From contig NZ_CP183834.1 in the NCBI RefSeq assembly GCF_049675895.1, positions 1,736,001 to 1,800,000 on the forward strand: 64,000 bases of DNA, read 5' to 3'. The notes under the pieces are model-generated. The model saw only the letters and a program-made list of their open reading frames with translations, made no database searches and had not been told where the DNA came from. Numbering within the stretch: position 1 is the first letter of the stretch; the number at the start of each line of letters is the position of its first letter. This document shows, one piece after another, positions 52,834 to 61,500 of the stretch. This DNA is from Ampullimonas aquatilis. Lineage in GTDB: Bacteria; Pseudomonadota; Gammaproteobacteria; Burkholderiales; Burkholderiaceae_D. Both the position numbers and the translations under genes were made by a program.

Positions 52834-54137
52834 CAAGGCTTGATTACCTCATTCAAGGATTGCAAGGTTGCCTGAGTCAGATGGCTGACTTCCGCCTCAT
52901 TCAAAATATAGGGTGGCATCAGGTAGACCGTCTTGCCAATGGGGCGTAACAACAAACCATGCTGCAAAGCTGCGCTGAAAAACTGGCGGGCAAAATCAGG
53001 CAAATCGGTCGCCACTTCAAAGGCCCAGATCATCCCCTGCTGACGAAAATTCCGTACCGCCGGATGGGCTTTAACGGCATGCAATTGCTGACTGATCTGC
53101 GCAGCCAACCCTCGATTGCGCAATAGCACCTGATCTTCGGTAAAGATATTGAGGGTGGCCACCGCCGCGGCACAAGCGAGTGGATTGCCGGTATAGGAAT
53201 GCGAATGCAAAAACCCCCGCGTCATTTGATCATCATAAAAGGACTGATAAATTGACTCACGCGACAATACCAAAGACAAAGGTAAATAACCGCCACTAAT
53301 GCCCTTGGAAAGACAAAGCAAATCGGGCCAGATACCGGCCTGTTCACAGGCAAAAAAAGTCCCGGTGCGACCACAACCCACGGCCACTTCATCGGCAATC
53401 AGATGAATCTGATAACGATCGCATAAATCCCGTAAGCCTCTTAAATACGCAGGATCACTCATCACCATGCCGGCCGCACATTGCACCAGCGGCTCGACTA
53501 TCAATGCCGCAATCTGCTGATGGCGTTCCTCAAACAAAATCTGCATGCGTTGCAAGGCCTGAGTCACGGAGTCAGCCTCACGACTATCGGCACCCGCCAC
53601 GATATGCACTTGGTTTAACAAGGGGCCATAAGCCTCACGAAACAGCGCCACATCGGTGACGGACAGAGCGCCCAATGTTTCGCCGTGATAACTGTTTTTC
53701 AGACAAACAAATTCGCGCTTATTGGTATGCCCTTGATTACGCCAGGCATGAAAACTCATCTTGAGCGCAATCTCGATACAGGAAGCACCATCAGAACCAT
53801 AAAAGGCATGCCCCAGCACACCACCCGTCATCTGGCTCAAACGTTCGGACAATGTCACCACCGGCTCATGGGTAAAACCTGCCAGCATCACGTGTTCGAG
53901 TTGATCAAGCTGTTGCTTGATGGCCTGACTGATACGTGGATTGGCATGACCAAACAGATTTACCCACCACGAGCTGATGCCATCCAGATATCGCTGACCA
54001 TCCATATCAATCAGCCAGGCACCTTGCCCCGAGCGAATTGGAATCAATGGCAATTGCTCATGATGCTTCATCTGCGTGCAGGGATGCCAGACATACTGAA
54101 GGCTGGCGGCGAGTAAGGCTTGATTGCTGGAATACAT
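52833..54137 (-). CDS. bioA: Adenosylmethionine-8-amino-7-oxononanoate aminotransferase
   Basis: 434-residue class III PLP aminotransferase. The opening VWHPCTQMKHHEQLPLIPI, then SSWWVNLFGHANP and YGSDGASCIEIALKM are typical of BioA; the PLP lysine lies in LCLSKGISGGYLP. ATG 54137 is used, as the in-frame TTG at 54140 adds nothing. First gene of the biotin operon bioA-bioD-bioB-bioF-bioH-like-bioC. Confidence 0.95.
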   Translation of the reverse strand: MYSSNQALLAASLQYVWHPCTQMKHHEQLPLIPIRSGQGAWLIDMDGQRYLDGISSWWVNLFGHANPRISQAIKQQLDQLEHVMLAGFTHEPVVTLSERLSQMTGGVLGHAFYGSDGASCIEIALKMSFHAWRNQGHTNKREFVCLKNSYHGETLGALSVTDVALFREAYGPLLNQVHIVAGADSREADSVTQALQRMQILFEERHQQIAALIVEPLVQCAAGMVMSDPAYLRGLRDLCDRYQIHLIADEVAVGCGRTGTFFACEQAGIWPDLLCLSKGISGGYLPLSLVLSRESIYQSFYDDQMTRGFLHSHSYTGNPLACAAAVATLNIFTEDQVLLRNRGLAAQISQQLHAVKAHPAVRNFRQQGMIWAFEVATDLPDFARQFFSAALQHGLLLRPIGKTVYLMPPYILNEAEVSHLTQATLQSLNEVIKP

Positions 54138-54208
54138 CAAGTGGACAAAAATGGTTGAAAAGGCGATGGTTAAAAGGCTTAAGTTGAAAATTTAATCAAA
54201 CGGGCTGC

Positions 54209-55156
54209 TTAATCAAGATAAGGATAGTTTGAAAAATTCAATGAATAACCACGCGGTGCGGACTTGAGTTCCACCGTCGCTCCGACTGGTATAGTGAGCT
54301 TGTCGCGAATGTGCCCAAACGGCAGACCTGTCAAAACAGGCATCGGCAGACGTTCTCGCAAATGCGCCACCATGCTGTCAAAGTCGTAACCGTTATCGGC
54401 AGCACTGAGTTTATAGTCAGAGAAATCCCCCAACAGCAAGGCTTGTTGACGATCCAGAACGCCTGCATAAAGCAGTTGATAAATCATCCGCTCTACTCGG
54501 TAGGGATGTTCATTGATATCTTCAATAAACAAAATCCCCTGCTTGATGTTGGGTAGATAAGGCGTGCCCACCAGATGGTTCAACACAGCCAGATTACCAC
54601 CCCAGATCGTGCCTTGCAGATTGACCTTGGGCTGTTTGGGCGCCGTCACCTTGACTTCATATTGCGGCACTGTCAGCAAGCCCCAGCAATGTTGTTCGGT
54701 ATAAGCCGACACCACAGTTTGACCAAAATCATAACAAGCCATCGGCCCGGCAAAACTCACCTGCCCAGTCTTGGCCAGATAAGCCAATTGAAAGGCGGTA
54801 AAGTCGGAATGACCCACAAAAAGACTGCCTGACCTGGCCAGTTTTTTATATTTCAGCTGATCCAACAAGCGCGACAAACCATAGCCGCCACGTACTGCCA
54901 TGACCACATCGTGGCCACCCAGGGCAAAGTCATTAAAGGCATCGGCACGCAAATCATCATTGCCGGCAAAGCGTTCATGTTTGGCCCAGACACTATCATG
55001 CGCCACCACATTCAAACCTTGAGTGCTTAAATATCTAGCAGCCAGATCAATCGACTTGGGTTCCAGCGGATAACCGGAAGGGGCAATCAATCCCAAGGTT
55101 TTACCTTGTAAAGATGACCATGATGAGTAGGGTTGAGTTTTTGCGATAGTGGCCAT
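54209..55156 (-). CDS. ldcA: Muramoyltetrapeptide LD-carboxypeptidase (S66 family)
   Basis: About 315 residues. Removes the terminal D-alanine from murein tetrapeptides during cell-wall recycling. The catalytic serine lies in FVGHSDFTAFQ, the glutamate in FIEDINEHPYRVERM and the histidine in GHIRDKLTIPVG. VMAVRGGYGLSRLLD is the usual N-terminal motif. ATG 55156 (MATIAKTQPY) is preferred to the TTG at 55183. It follows tadA by about 45 bases on the same strand. Confidence 0.92.
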   Translation of the reverse strand: MATIAKTQPYSSWSSLQGKTLGLIAPSGYPLEPKSIDLAARYLSTQGLNVVAHDSVWAKHERFAGNDDLRADAFNDFALGGHDVVMAVRGGYGLSRLLDQLKYKKLARSGSLFVGHSDFTAFQLAYLAKTGQVSFAGPMACYDFGQTVVSAYTEQHCWGLLTVPQYEVKVTAPKQPKVNLQGTIWGGNLAVLNHLVGTPYLPNIKQGILFIEDINEHPYRVERMIYQLLYAGVLDRQQALLLGDFSDYKLSAADNGYDFDSMVAHLRERLPMPVLTGLPFGHIRDKLTIPVGATVELKSAPRGYSLNFSNYPYLD

Positions 55157-55201
55157 AGTGGGTTGTTCTTTTATTGGCTTCAATGAATTGACTCAAGCGA
55201 C

Positions 55202-55717
55202 TCAAAAATCAGGTGGTTGTTCAAGCGATGTCGAAATCACATCGACATCGAGATTGGATTGGCTGGCTGCCTTGCGTCGTTCGGCAAAAAAGTCTTTCAA
55301 AATTTGCCCACCCTCCTCGGCCAGCACCCCACCCGTGACTTGTGTGTGATGATTGAGCGTAGTTTGACCAAACAGATCCAGTACGCTGCCACAAGCCCCG
55401 GTTTTAGGATCAGCCGCCGCAAAAATAACGCGTTTGAGCCGCGCATGAATCATTGCACCGACGCACATCATGCAGGGTTCCAGAGTGACATACAACTCAC
55501 AATCAGGCAGCCGATAATTGCCCAACTGATGCGCGGCATTACGGAGCGCCACGATTTCGGCATGACAGGTTGGGTCAGACTGGGTAATCACCTGATTAAA
55601 ACCCGTCGCGATGACCTCGCCATCGCGCACCAGCACTGCGCCGACCGGCACTTCGCCAATCATCCAGGCGTTATGCGCCTGATCCAGCGCCTTGCGCATG
55701 AAAAACTCATCATTCAT
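55202..55717 (-). CDS. tadA: tRNA(adenine34) deaminase
   Basis: 171 residues. Converts A34 of tRNA-Arg to inosine. The zinc site is HAEIVALR (His with catalytic Glu) and EPCMMCVGAM. GEVPVGAVLVRDGEVIATGFN and the late RRKAAS are typical. ATG 55717 (MNDEFFMRKAL) is used; the TTG at 55729 is less likely. It precedes ldcA. Confidence 0.95.
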   Translation of the reverse strand: MNDEFFMRKALDQAHNAWMIGEVPVGAVLVRDGEVIATGFNQVITQSDPTCHAEIVALRNAAHQLGNYRLPDCELYVTLEPCMMCVGAMIHARLKRVIFAAADPKTGACGSVLDLFGQTTLNHHTQVTGGVLAEEGGQILKDFFAERRKAASQSNLDVDVISTSLEQPPDF

Positions 55718-55859
55718 TAGCGGAATCAAATCTTGTCAGGATTGTCATAAAATTTATCAGCGCTACAGTATATCCTTTGGCTGCCGTTAAATTGTATAAC
55801 CCGGCTCAATCACACCGATCCACTACACCCTTGAATATCACCGCCGTTTGCTATTAGTC

Positions 55860-56270
55860 ATGTCACGTACCCATCAATTCTTTTTCGCCATTGCCATTCT
55901 GATGACCATTGCCTTGTTTGTTGTGGGGGGACATCCTTCCGCCAGCTATGTATTTCAGGGTAACTGGCATTGGATCGCCCATTTTTCAACCTATGCCATC
56001 ATGGCCGGGCTATATCGCAGTGGCCTGCCCAAACATTCCACCATTGTGGCAACACTGGTCGTGGTCAGCATTGGGGGCTTGCATGAGTTTTATGAAATAT
56101 GGAGTCACGGTCACCCGTTTGAACTGGCAGACTTTTTAGTCAATGGTGCCGGCGCAGCCTTTGGCGCATTCTTCATGCGCACTGTCATGCGGGCGCTGGC
56201 CAGCAAACCCAGTTTGCACTTGCCAGCCCAGCCGGTGATGGTTAAAGCAAGGGTTTCACAGCGTTTCTGA
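55860..56270 (+). CDS. VanZ-like small membrane protein
   Basis: 136 residues with three to four hydrophobic segments. It has the VanZ-type pattern: HWIAHFSTYAIMAGLY, then GGLHEFYEIWSHGHPFELADFLVNGAGAAFGAF, where E-x-x-Q/E and D-x-x-x-N residues are conserved. The function of chromosomal VanZ-like proteins is not known. ATG 55860 is used. Its 3' end overlaps the convergent HIT gene by 29 bases. Confidence 0.75.
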   Translation: MSRTHQFFFAIAILMTIALFVVGGHPSASYVFQGNWHWIAHFSTYAIMAGLYRSGLPKHSTIVATLVVVSIGGLHEFYEIWSHGHPFELADFLVNGAGAAFGAFFMRTVMRALASKPSLHLPAQPVMVKARVSQRF

Positions 56271-56736
56271 TTTTTTTAGCAATCAGTTCGCAATCTTCAT
56301 CTTTTAACCAGACCACATCAATCTCTTCAATACGAGTCCGCCAAACCGGCTGACGCCAACGTGGATCGGTCTGATAACGAGGAATGACGTGCCAGTGCAA
56401 GTGCGGCACATTGTTGCCGAGGATCGCATAGTTCATATGATCGGGTGAAAAAGTGCTAGACAAAGCCCGGCTCAGCACATACAAATCACTATTGAATGCC
56501 ACATATTCCTCCTCAGTCAGATCTTCCATGCGCGTGACATGACGGGGATCATAAACCAGCGTGCAATAGCCGAGATTAGTCTGATTTCGTGACAAATAGA
56601 CCGAACTTACCGGTAGCTTAATGACAAAGTAATGTTTATCGTCGATCTTCACCCGTGGCTCGCACAAAGGGCAGCCAACACCACGGGCCAGTTCTTCCCA
56701 CGCAGGCAAAGCCGGTTTGGCAGGTTTATCACTCAT
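56242..56736 (-). CDS. HIT family hydrolase
   Basis: 164 residues with the histidine triad in NNVPHLHWHVIPRYQ near residue 110. C-terminal hydrophobic-aromatic segment RQPVWRTRIEEI follows. GCPLCEPR near the N-terminus suggests metal binding. HIT proteins hydrolyse nucleotide phosphoramidates or dinucleoside polyphosphates; the exact substrate cannot be told. Confidence 0.88.
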   Translation of the reverse strand: MSDKPAKPALPAWEELARGVGCPLCEPRVKIDDKHYFVIKLPVSSVYLSRNQTNLGYCTLVYDPRHVTRMEDLTEEEYVAFNSDLYVLSRALSSTFSPDHMNYAILGNNVPHLHWHVIPRYQTDPRWRQPVWRTRIEEIDVVWLKDEDCELIAKKIRNAVKPLL

Positions 56737-57136
56737 AGTAGGACTTCATTTCAAAAAAGGACTTATCGGCATTATGCCGCCATCTATCAGCATGATGAAC
56801 TTATCAAGCAAAAGCTTTGCCACAACTTTAAATGAAGCACGAGCAAATTGCATTGATTGATCGCAACTCCAGGATGAGTCAACACAGATAAAACGCACAG
56901 ATAAACCCCCTTGCAACGCAAATACGGCTTTTTCAACAGCCAAATTGACTATTTTGAATTGACTCACGACTCGCAAATGCATTTCACACTGCTCCGCCAT
57001 CCGTTCACGAAATAAATTTTCTTAACTTTGAAAATGACGGTACACAGTTAACTTAGAAACCAAAGCAGCTTTGGCTACGACATCCATTGTCGTTATTTGC
57101 AAAGCCTAATGTCATTATTGAACTGAGGCCAACTTG
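56737..57136. other. Intergenic region, no supported gene
   Basis: 400 bases between the HIT gene start and the DUF2147 gene. A minus-strand frame of 84 codons (56746-57000) is open, but it lacks a ribosome binding site, family resemblance or clear codon bias. No terminator or tRNA is seen. Confidence 0.4.
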
Positions 57137-57586
57137 ATGAAATCAGTACTTGTCGCTTTTATCAATTCGATCGCCCTACTCTTGCTTGCTACCTTGTTGA
57201 ATTCGGCCCATGCCGATGAGTTGGAATCACTGATCATTGGCAAGTGGCACACGCCAAACAAGGACGGCATCATACAAATTACACAACAAGACAACAAAAA
57301 CTATAGCGGCACCATTATCGGCGGCAAAGGTGATCCAAAACGTAAAGATAATCTCAACCCTGATCCCGCACTCAAAGAACGACTGCTAGTTGGCACGACT
57401 ATCCTGCAAAACCTGCATTATGCAGGGCAAGGTAAATGGCACGAAGGCACGATATATGATCCCAATAACGGTAAAACCTATTCATGTCGGGTTGAACTGA
57501 AAGACTCGCAAACGCTTCAGATTCGGGGCTTTATCGGGGTGTCATTATTTGGCAGAACGGATACCTGGACTCGAATTACCGAATAA
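57137..57586 (+). CDS. DUF2147 family exported protein
   Basis: 149 residues with a signal peptide (cleavage near SAHADE). The body matches DUF2147: GKWHTPNKDGIIQI, GTIIGGKGDPKRKDNLNPD, GTTILQNLHYAGQGKWHEGTIYDPNNGKTYSC and GFIGVSLFGRTDTWTR. The family is probably periplasmic with an unknown role. ATG 57137 is used rather than the TTG at 57134. Confidence 0.85.
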   Translation: MKSVLVAFINSIALLLLATLLNSAHADELESLIIGKWHTPNKDGIIQITQQDNKNYSGTIIGGKGDPKRKDNLNPDPALKERLLVGTTILQNLHYAGQGKWHEGTIYDPNNGKTYSCRVELKDSQTLQIRGFIGVSLFGRTDTWTRITE

Positions 57587-57635
57587 ATAAAAATTCAATA
57601 TTTGCAGATCTCACTCTCAAACAGGCTGTCTCACC

Positions 57636-58091
57636 ATGTATCACTCCATTGTCAAACGCAATCTACGGAAAGTATTTCAACTGCTTAATGATCGCCAATA
57701 TGACAAAATCCCCGAGGTTTTTGCACAAAAGGCGCATCATGTTTTTTACGGTGATCATGCCTTGAGTGGTAGCAGAATCCATCCACACTCAATCAGGCAA
57801 TGGTACGAGCGCTTACCCCGCGCCCTACCCGATCTCCACTTTGAAGTTAAAAATATTGTGGTAGAGGGATGGCCGTGGCATACCAAAGCAGTGGCCGAGT
57901 GGCGCGACTTTGGCACGACATGTGACGGGATACCGTTTCAGAATCAAGGCACCCACTTCATCACCTTACGTTGGGGCAAAGTCACCGAATTACGCATTTA
58001 TTGCGATACCGCCATGCTTGAAAAAGTGCTGGATCGAAACGCGCAATGTGGCATTGAACAAGCGAAAGCTTTACCGATTACGGATAATTAA
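57636..58091 (+). CDS. SnoaL-like (NTF2-fold) protein
   Basis: 151 residues without signal peptide. The fold is suggested by VFQLLNDRQYDKIPEVFAQKAHHVFYGDHALSG, WYERLPRALPDLHFEVKNIVVEG and QGTHFITLRWGKVTELRIYCDTAML, which resemble SnoaL-like polyketide-cyclase/nuclear transport factor 2 proteins. Substrate and role are unknown. It is the last chromosomal-looking gene before the defence island. Confidence 0.72.
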   Translation: MYHSIVKRNLRKVFQLLNDRQYDKIPEVFAQKAHHVFYGDHALSGSRIHPHSIRQWYERLPRALPDLHFEVKNIVVEGWPWHTKAVAEWRDFGTTCDGIPFQNQGTHFITLRWGKVTELRIYCDTAMLEKVLDRNAQCGIEQAKALPITDN

Positions 58092-58502
58092 AAAGCCGAA
58101 ATTCCTCTGAGGATTTTCGGCTTCTGGTTTAGCTTAAAACACGGCCAGCATCATTCCCACTCTATTACCAATAGTTTTATTAACTAATTGATTATAATTA
58201 GAATATTTCACTCTCACTAAAGTAATACCATCATCCGGGACCATCAGTACGAATACCCAATCACCGTGCACCTAAGGCTATTTCGCGCCTTCAATGGGAC
58301 CGAGTCAAACCAGCATGTAGGGAGGCAGGAGGTCACCGGCCAAGCGGGATCAGAGATCAGTATATTTCGGCAGGGGAACCTGATCGACCGGTAGCTGGTG
58401 CAGATTGGCTGGATGAATCGCCACGGTCACAACGAATGAGCGTCTATGAGTTATAGAATGTTTGCCAACTCAACCATATCCAACGTGCAGCAATAACAAA
58501 TC
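58092..58502. other. Left junction of the defence island
   Basis: 410 bases without a clear gene. It holds a weak terminator-like hairpin (GCCGAAA 58095-58101, TTTCGGC 58115-58121), then the guaA-like repeat at 58155-58166, then an AT-rich patch and an abrupt change to GC-richer DNA. Around 58310-58430 the minus strand shows a short open stretch that may be a gene remnant, but I cannot name it. No good ribosome binding site precedes the next start. Confidence 0.45.
58155..58166. repeat. Left copy of a guaA-3'-end-like direct repeat (putative att site)
   Basis: TCCCACTCTATT. With its neighbours the minus strand reads ATA GAG TGG GAA TGA, encoding Ile-Glu-Trp-Glu-stop, the usual C-terminus of GMP synthase, a known target of site-specific integrases. 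No guaA gene is present in the window. Confidence 0.6.
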
Positions 58503-61500
58503 ATGATAGTAGAATCGAACTGGGGTAATTTCCGAGCAAAATTTAACGGCCGTGAGCAAAAGACGTTTGAGTGGATGGCGTCACTCTTCTTCTACAGCGA
58601 GCATAACCGTCCGCTCGGTGCGTCTAGGTACTTCAACCAAGCAGGTATCGAAGCCGAGCCTATCAGTGTAGGCTCAGAAGTAATTGGATGGCAGGCCAAG
58701 TTCACGGATCGTGAGCTGGCGAGCTATAAAGACCAACTCGTCGCTTCAATTACGACGGCTAAAGCCCAACACCCTGCCCTGACGCAAATCTATTTCTACA
58801 TAAACGCGGACTTCGGTCAGGGTCGGAAGGCTAAGGACCCAACCTACAAGACCACAATCGAAGCTCGCGCTGCTGCTGCCGGGGTGACCGTCACATGGAA
58901 AACGGCCAGCTTCTTCGAGTCGCCATTCGTGTGTCAGACACATGCTGCAATCTCGAGCCACTTCTTCAATCTAGAGCCAAGTATCTTCGACCTAGTACGT
59001 CAAGTCGCCGAACATGGCGATGCACTACTATCCCCAATCCAATCAAAGATCACGGTAGACAGCCGTATGGTGAGACTTGACCGCCAACATGTGGTCGAGC
59101 AGCTCCAACAGACGTTGGCATGTACTTCTGTCGTCATCCTGAGTGGAGACGGCGGTGTCGGTAAGACAGCAGTTGTCAAAGAGTTTCACAGTCTGGTCAA
59201 GGACAAGGCGCCGTTCTTCGTGTTCAAGGCCTCGGAGTTCAATATTAGGAACGTCAATGAGCTCTTTAGTCACTACGGCGCGCTGACCCTGTCGCAGTTC
59301 ATCGGTGCCCACCGCGACGTTACGGAAAAATTTGTGGTTGTCGATTCAGCCGAAAAATTAGCGGACGTCGAATATCCAGATGTTTTTGAGGAATTCCTAA
59401 GTGCGCTTAGGCGGGATGGCTGGAAGATCATTTTTACGACACGTCTTGGCTACCTTGAGGACCTCAAGTATCAACTCGTTGAGCGGTACGGCGTGCCGTT
59501 CGAGCCGCTCAATGTCCCCGGGCTCACGCCGGCACAACTGTCCCAACTAGCTTCCGAGCACGGCTTTCTCCTGCCCGATAACGAACGGTTACGAAGCCTC
59601 CTGCATAACCTCTTTTACTTGAAAGAATACCTGCGCGTTTATCCGCAGGGAAGTGGCACCGCTGAGTACAGCAAATTCCGTGAAGCCTTATGGAACAACC
59701 AGATTGAACACACGTCTATCCGGCGCGACAACATCCATCGGCGACGAGGCGAACGCTTCATCCAAATTGCGCGCAAACGGGCTACAGCCGGACTCTTCTA
59801 CGTACCAATGTCTGGAAATGATGACGCGCTTGGACAGCTTGAGGCTGACGAAATCATTAAGTTCGACTCAACCGCGCAGGGCTATTTCATCACCCACGAC
59901 ATCTATGAAGAATGGGCGCTGGAACGGCTGATTGAGCAATCGTATCGCGCATTCACGCAGCGTTCAGATTTCTACCGGGAGATTGGGGATTCCCTTCCCG
60001 TTCGACGAGCGTTTCGCACTTGGCTGGGCGAGAGGCTCTTGTCAGCTACTGATGAAGCCTCCCAATTGATTGTTTCCACCGTTGAAGATAGCGACACGCC
60101 TCGGCATTGGAAAGATGAAACGTTAGTAGCGGCGCTGCTCTCCGAACAAGCTAGTCCACTCGTCCAACGCTTTGCTAGAAAGATGCTCGATCAAGTATTG
60201 GCCTTAGCGCAGCTAACGGACTCGTCCCGCAAAGGAAAGCTAAGCACAAGTCCCCAAGTTGCCAACAGCTCGCTTCTTTACCAAATGCTGTTCTTGCTTC
60301 GAATCGCCTGCAAGGAGGTGGATCAAAGCTTGCTGAAAATATTCCCGGAAGAAGCACTTCGAAGCCAAGTGTCCGCTTTCTTCACTCGCCCGAAGGGCAC
60401 TGGATGGAGCGCCATGATCGAGTTTGCTCACCAACACACCACAGAAATTGGCCCACTATTCCTCCAAGCCGTGTTACCGGTTTTAGTAGATTGGACGAAC
60501 TACTATAAGACTGGAATGGCCACACGGTCTGCGGGACTGATGGCACTGAACTACTTGCGTGGGCTCGACCAAGATAACGAGAATCACGGGCGCCCTTCGC
60601 GCGCCGTGCGTGCCCAACTCACAACGGTCGTTAGTAATAGCGCTGAAGAGATAAAGCCCGAGTTGGCACAACTTTTCGATGATGTCATTGGCCTGAACGA
60701 CCCGGACTACGATGATACATACGAAGATCTAGTCGAAACTGCACTTTCATCAATCGATAAGAGTGCGCTGATTGCGGCTAACCTGCCAAAGCAAGTGCTC
60801 GGACTCGCTAACGTCTTCTGGCGTCAGACCCCGCACGTGTCTAGTCATCGAGGATTCGGCTATAGAAACGACCTGGAGCAGTACTTCAATCTTCCGAATA
60901 AATCGATTCAAGACTACTATGCAAGTGCATTTCGAACTCCTTTACTACGACTCCTGCAAGTTGATCCTCGATCGACAGTTAGTTTCATTCTAGCTTTCGT
61001 TAATGATGCGGTCGCCCACTACGCCAACTCAGACCTCGATAAGAACGAGGTAGAGGAGATAGAACTTCTGCTTCCACTAGCACACTCTCCGGTCAAGCAA
61101 TTCATTTCGAGACGCCTTTGGCTGATGTATCGTGGCGGGATGCCTGCTCCCAGCTTGCTTAGTTCGATGCATATGGCACTGGAGAAGTGGCTTCTGCTTC
61201 TAGTCAAGAAGACCGAAGCCAACATCGCTGAGAGTTGGTGCATCTACCTGCTAGAGCATTCAAGGTCTGCGTCAATCACCTCTATCGTAACCAGCGTTCT
61301 CTTCGCCGAGCCCAAAAAACTGGCCAACATCGCTTACATCCTTCTGCGCTGCCGAGAAATCCTTCGGCACGATATTGACAGGATGATTTTTGAGTCCCAG
61401 GCCAAAAGTTTATACGCGATAGCCAACCATTGGGACGATTTTTTCCAAAACGAGCGCTTGGCCACTTGTGATGAAGAGCATAGGAAGGGCACGCTGGAAC

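Noticed and set aside
56746..57000. 84-codon minus-strand frame upstream of the HIT gene
   Set aside because: No ribosome binding site, no recognisable domain and irregular composition.
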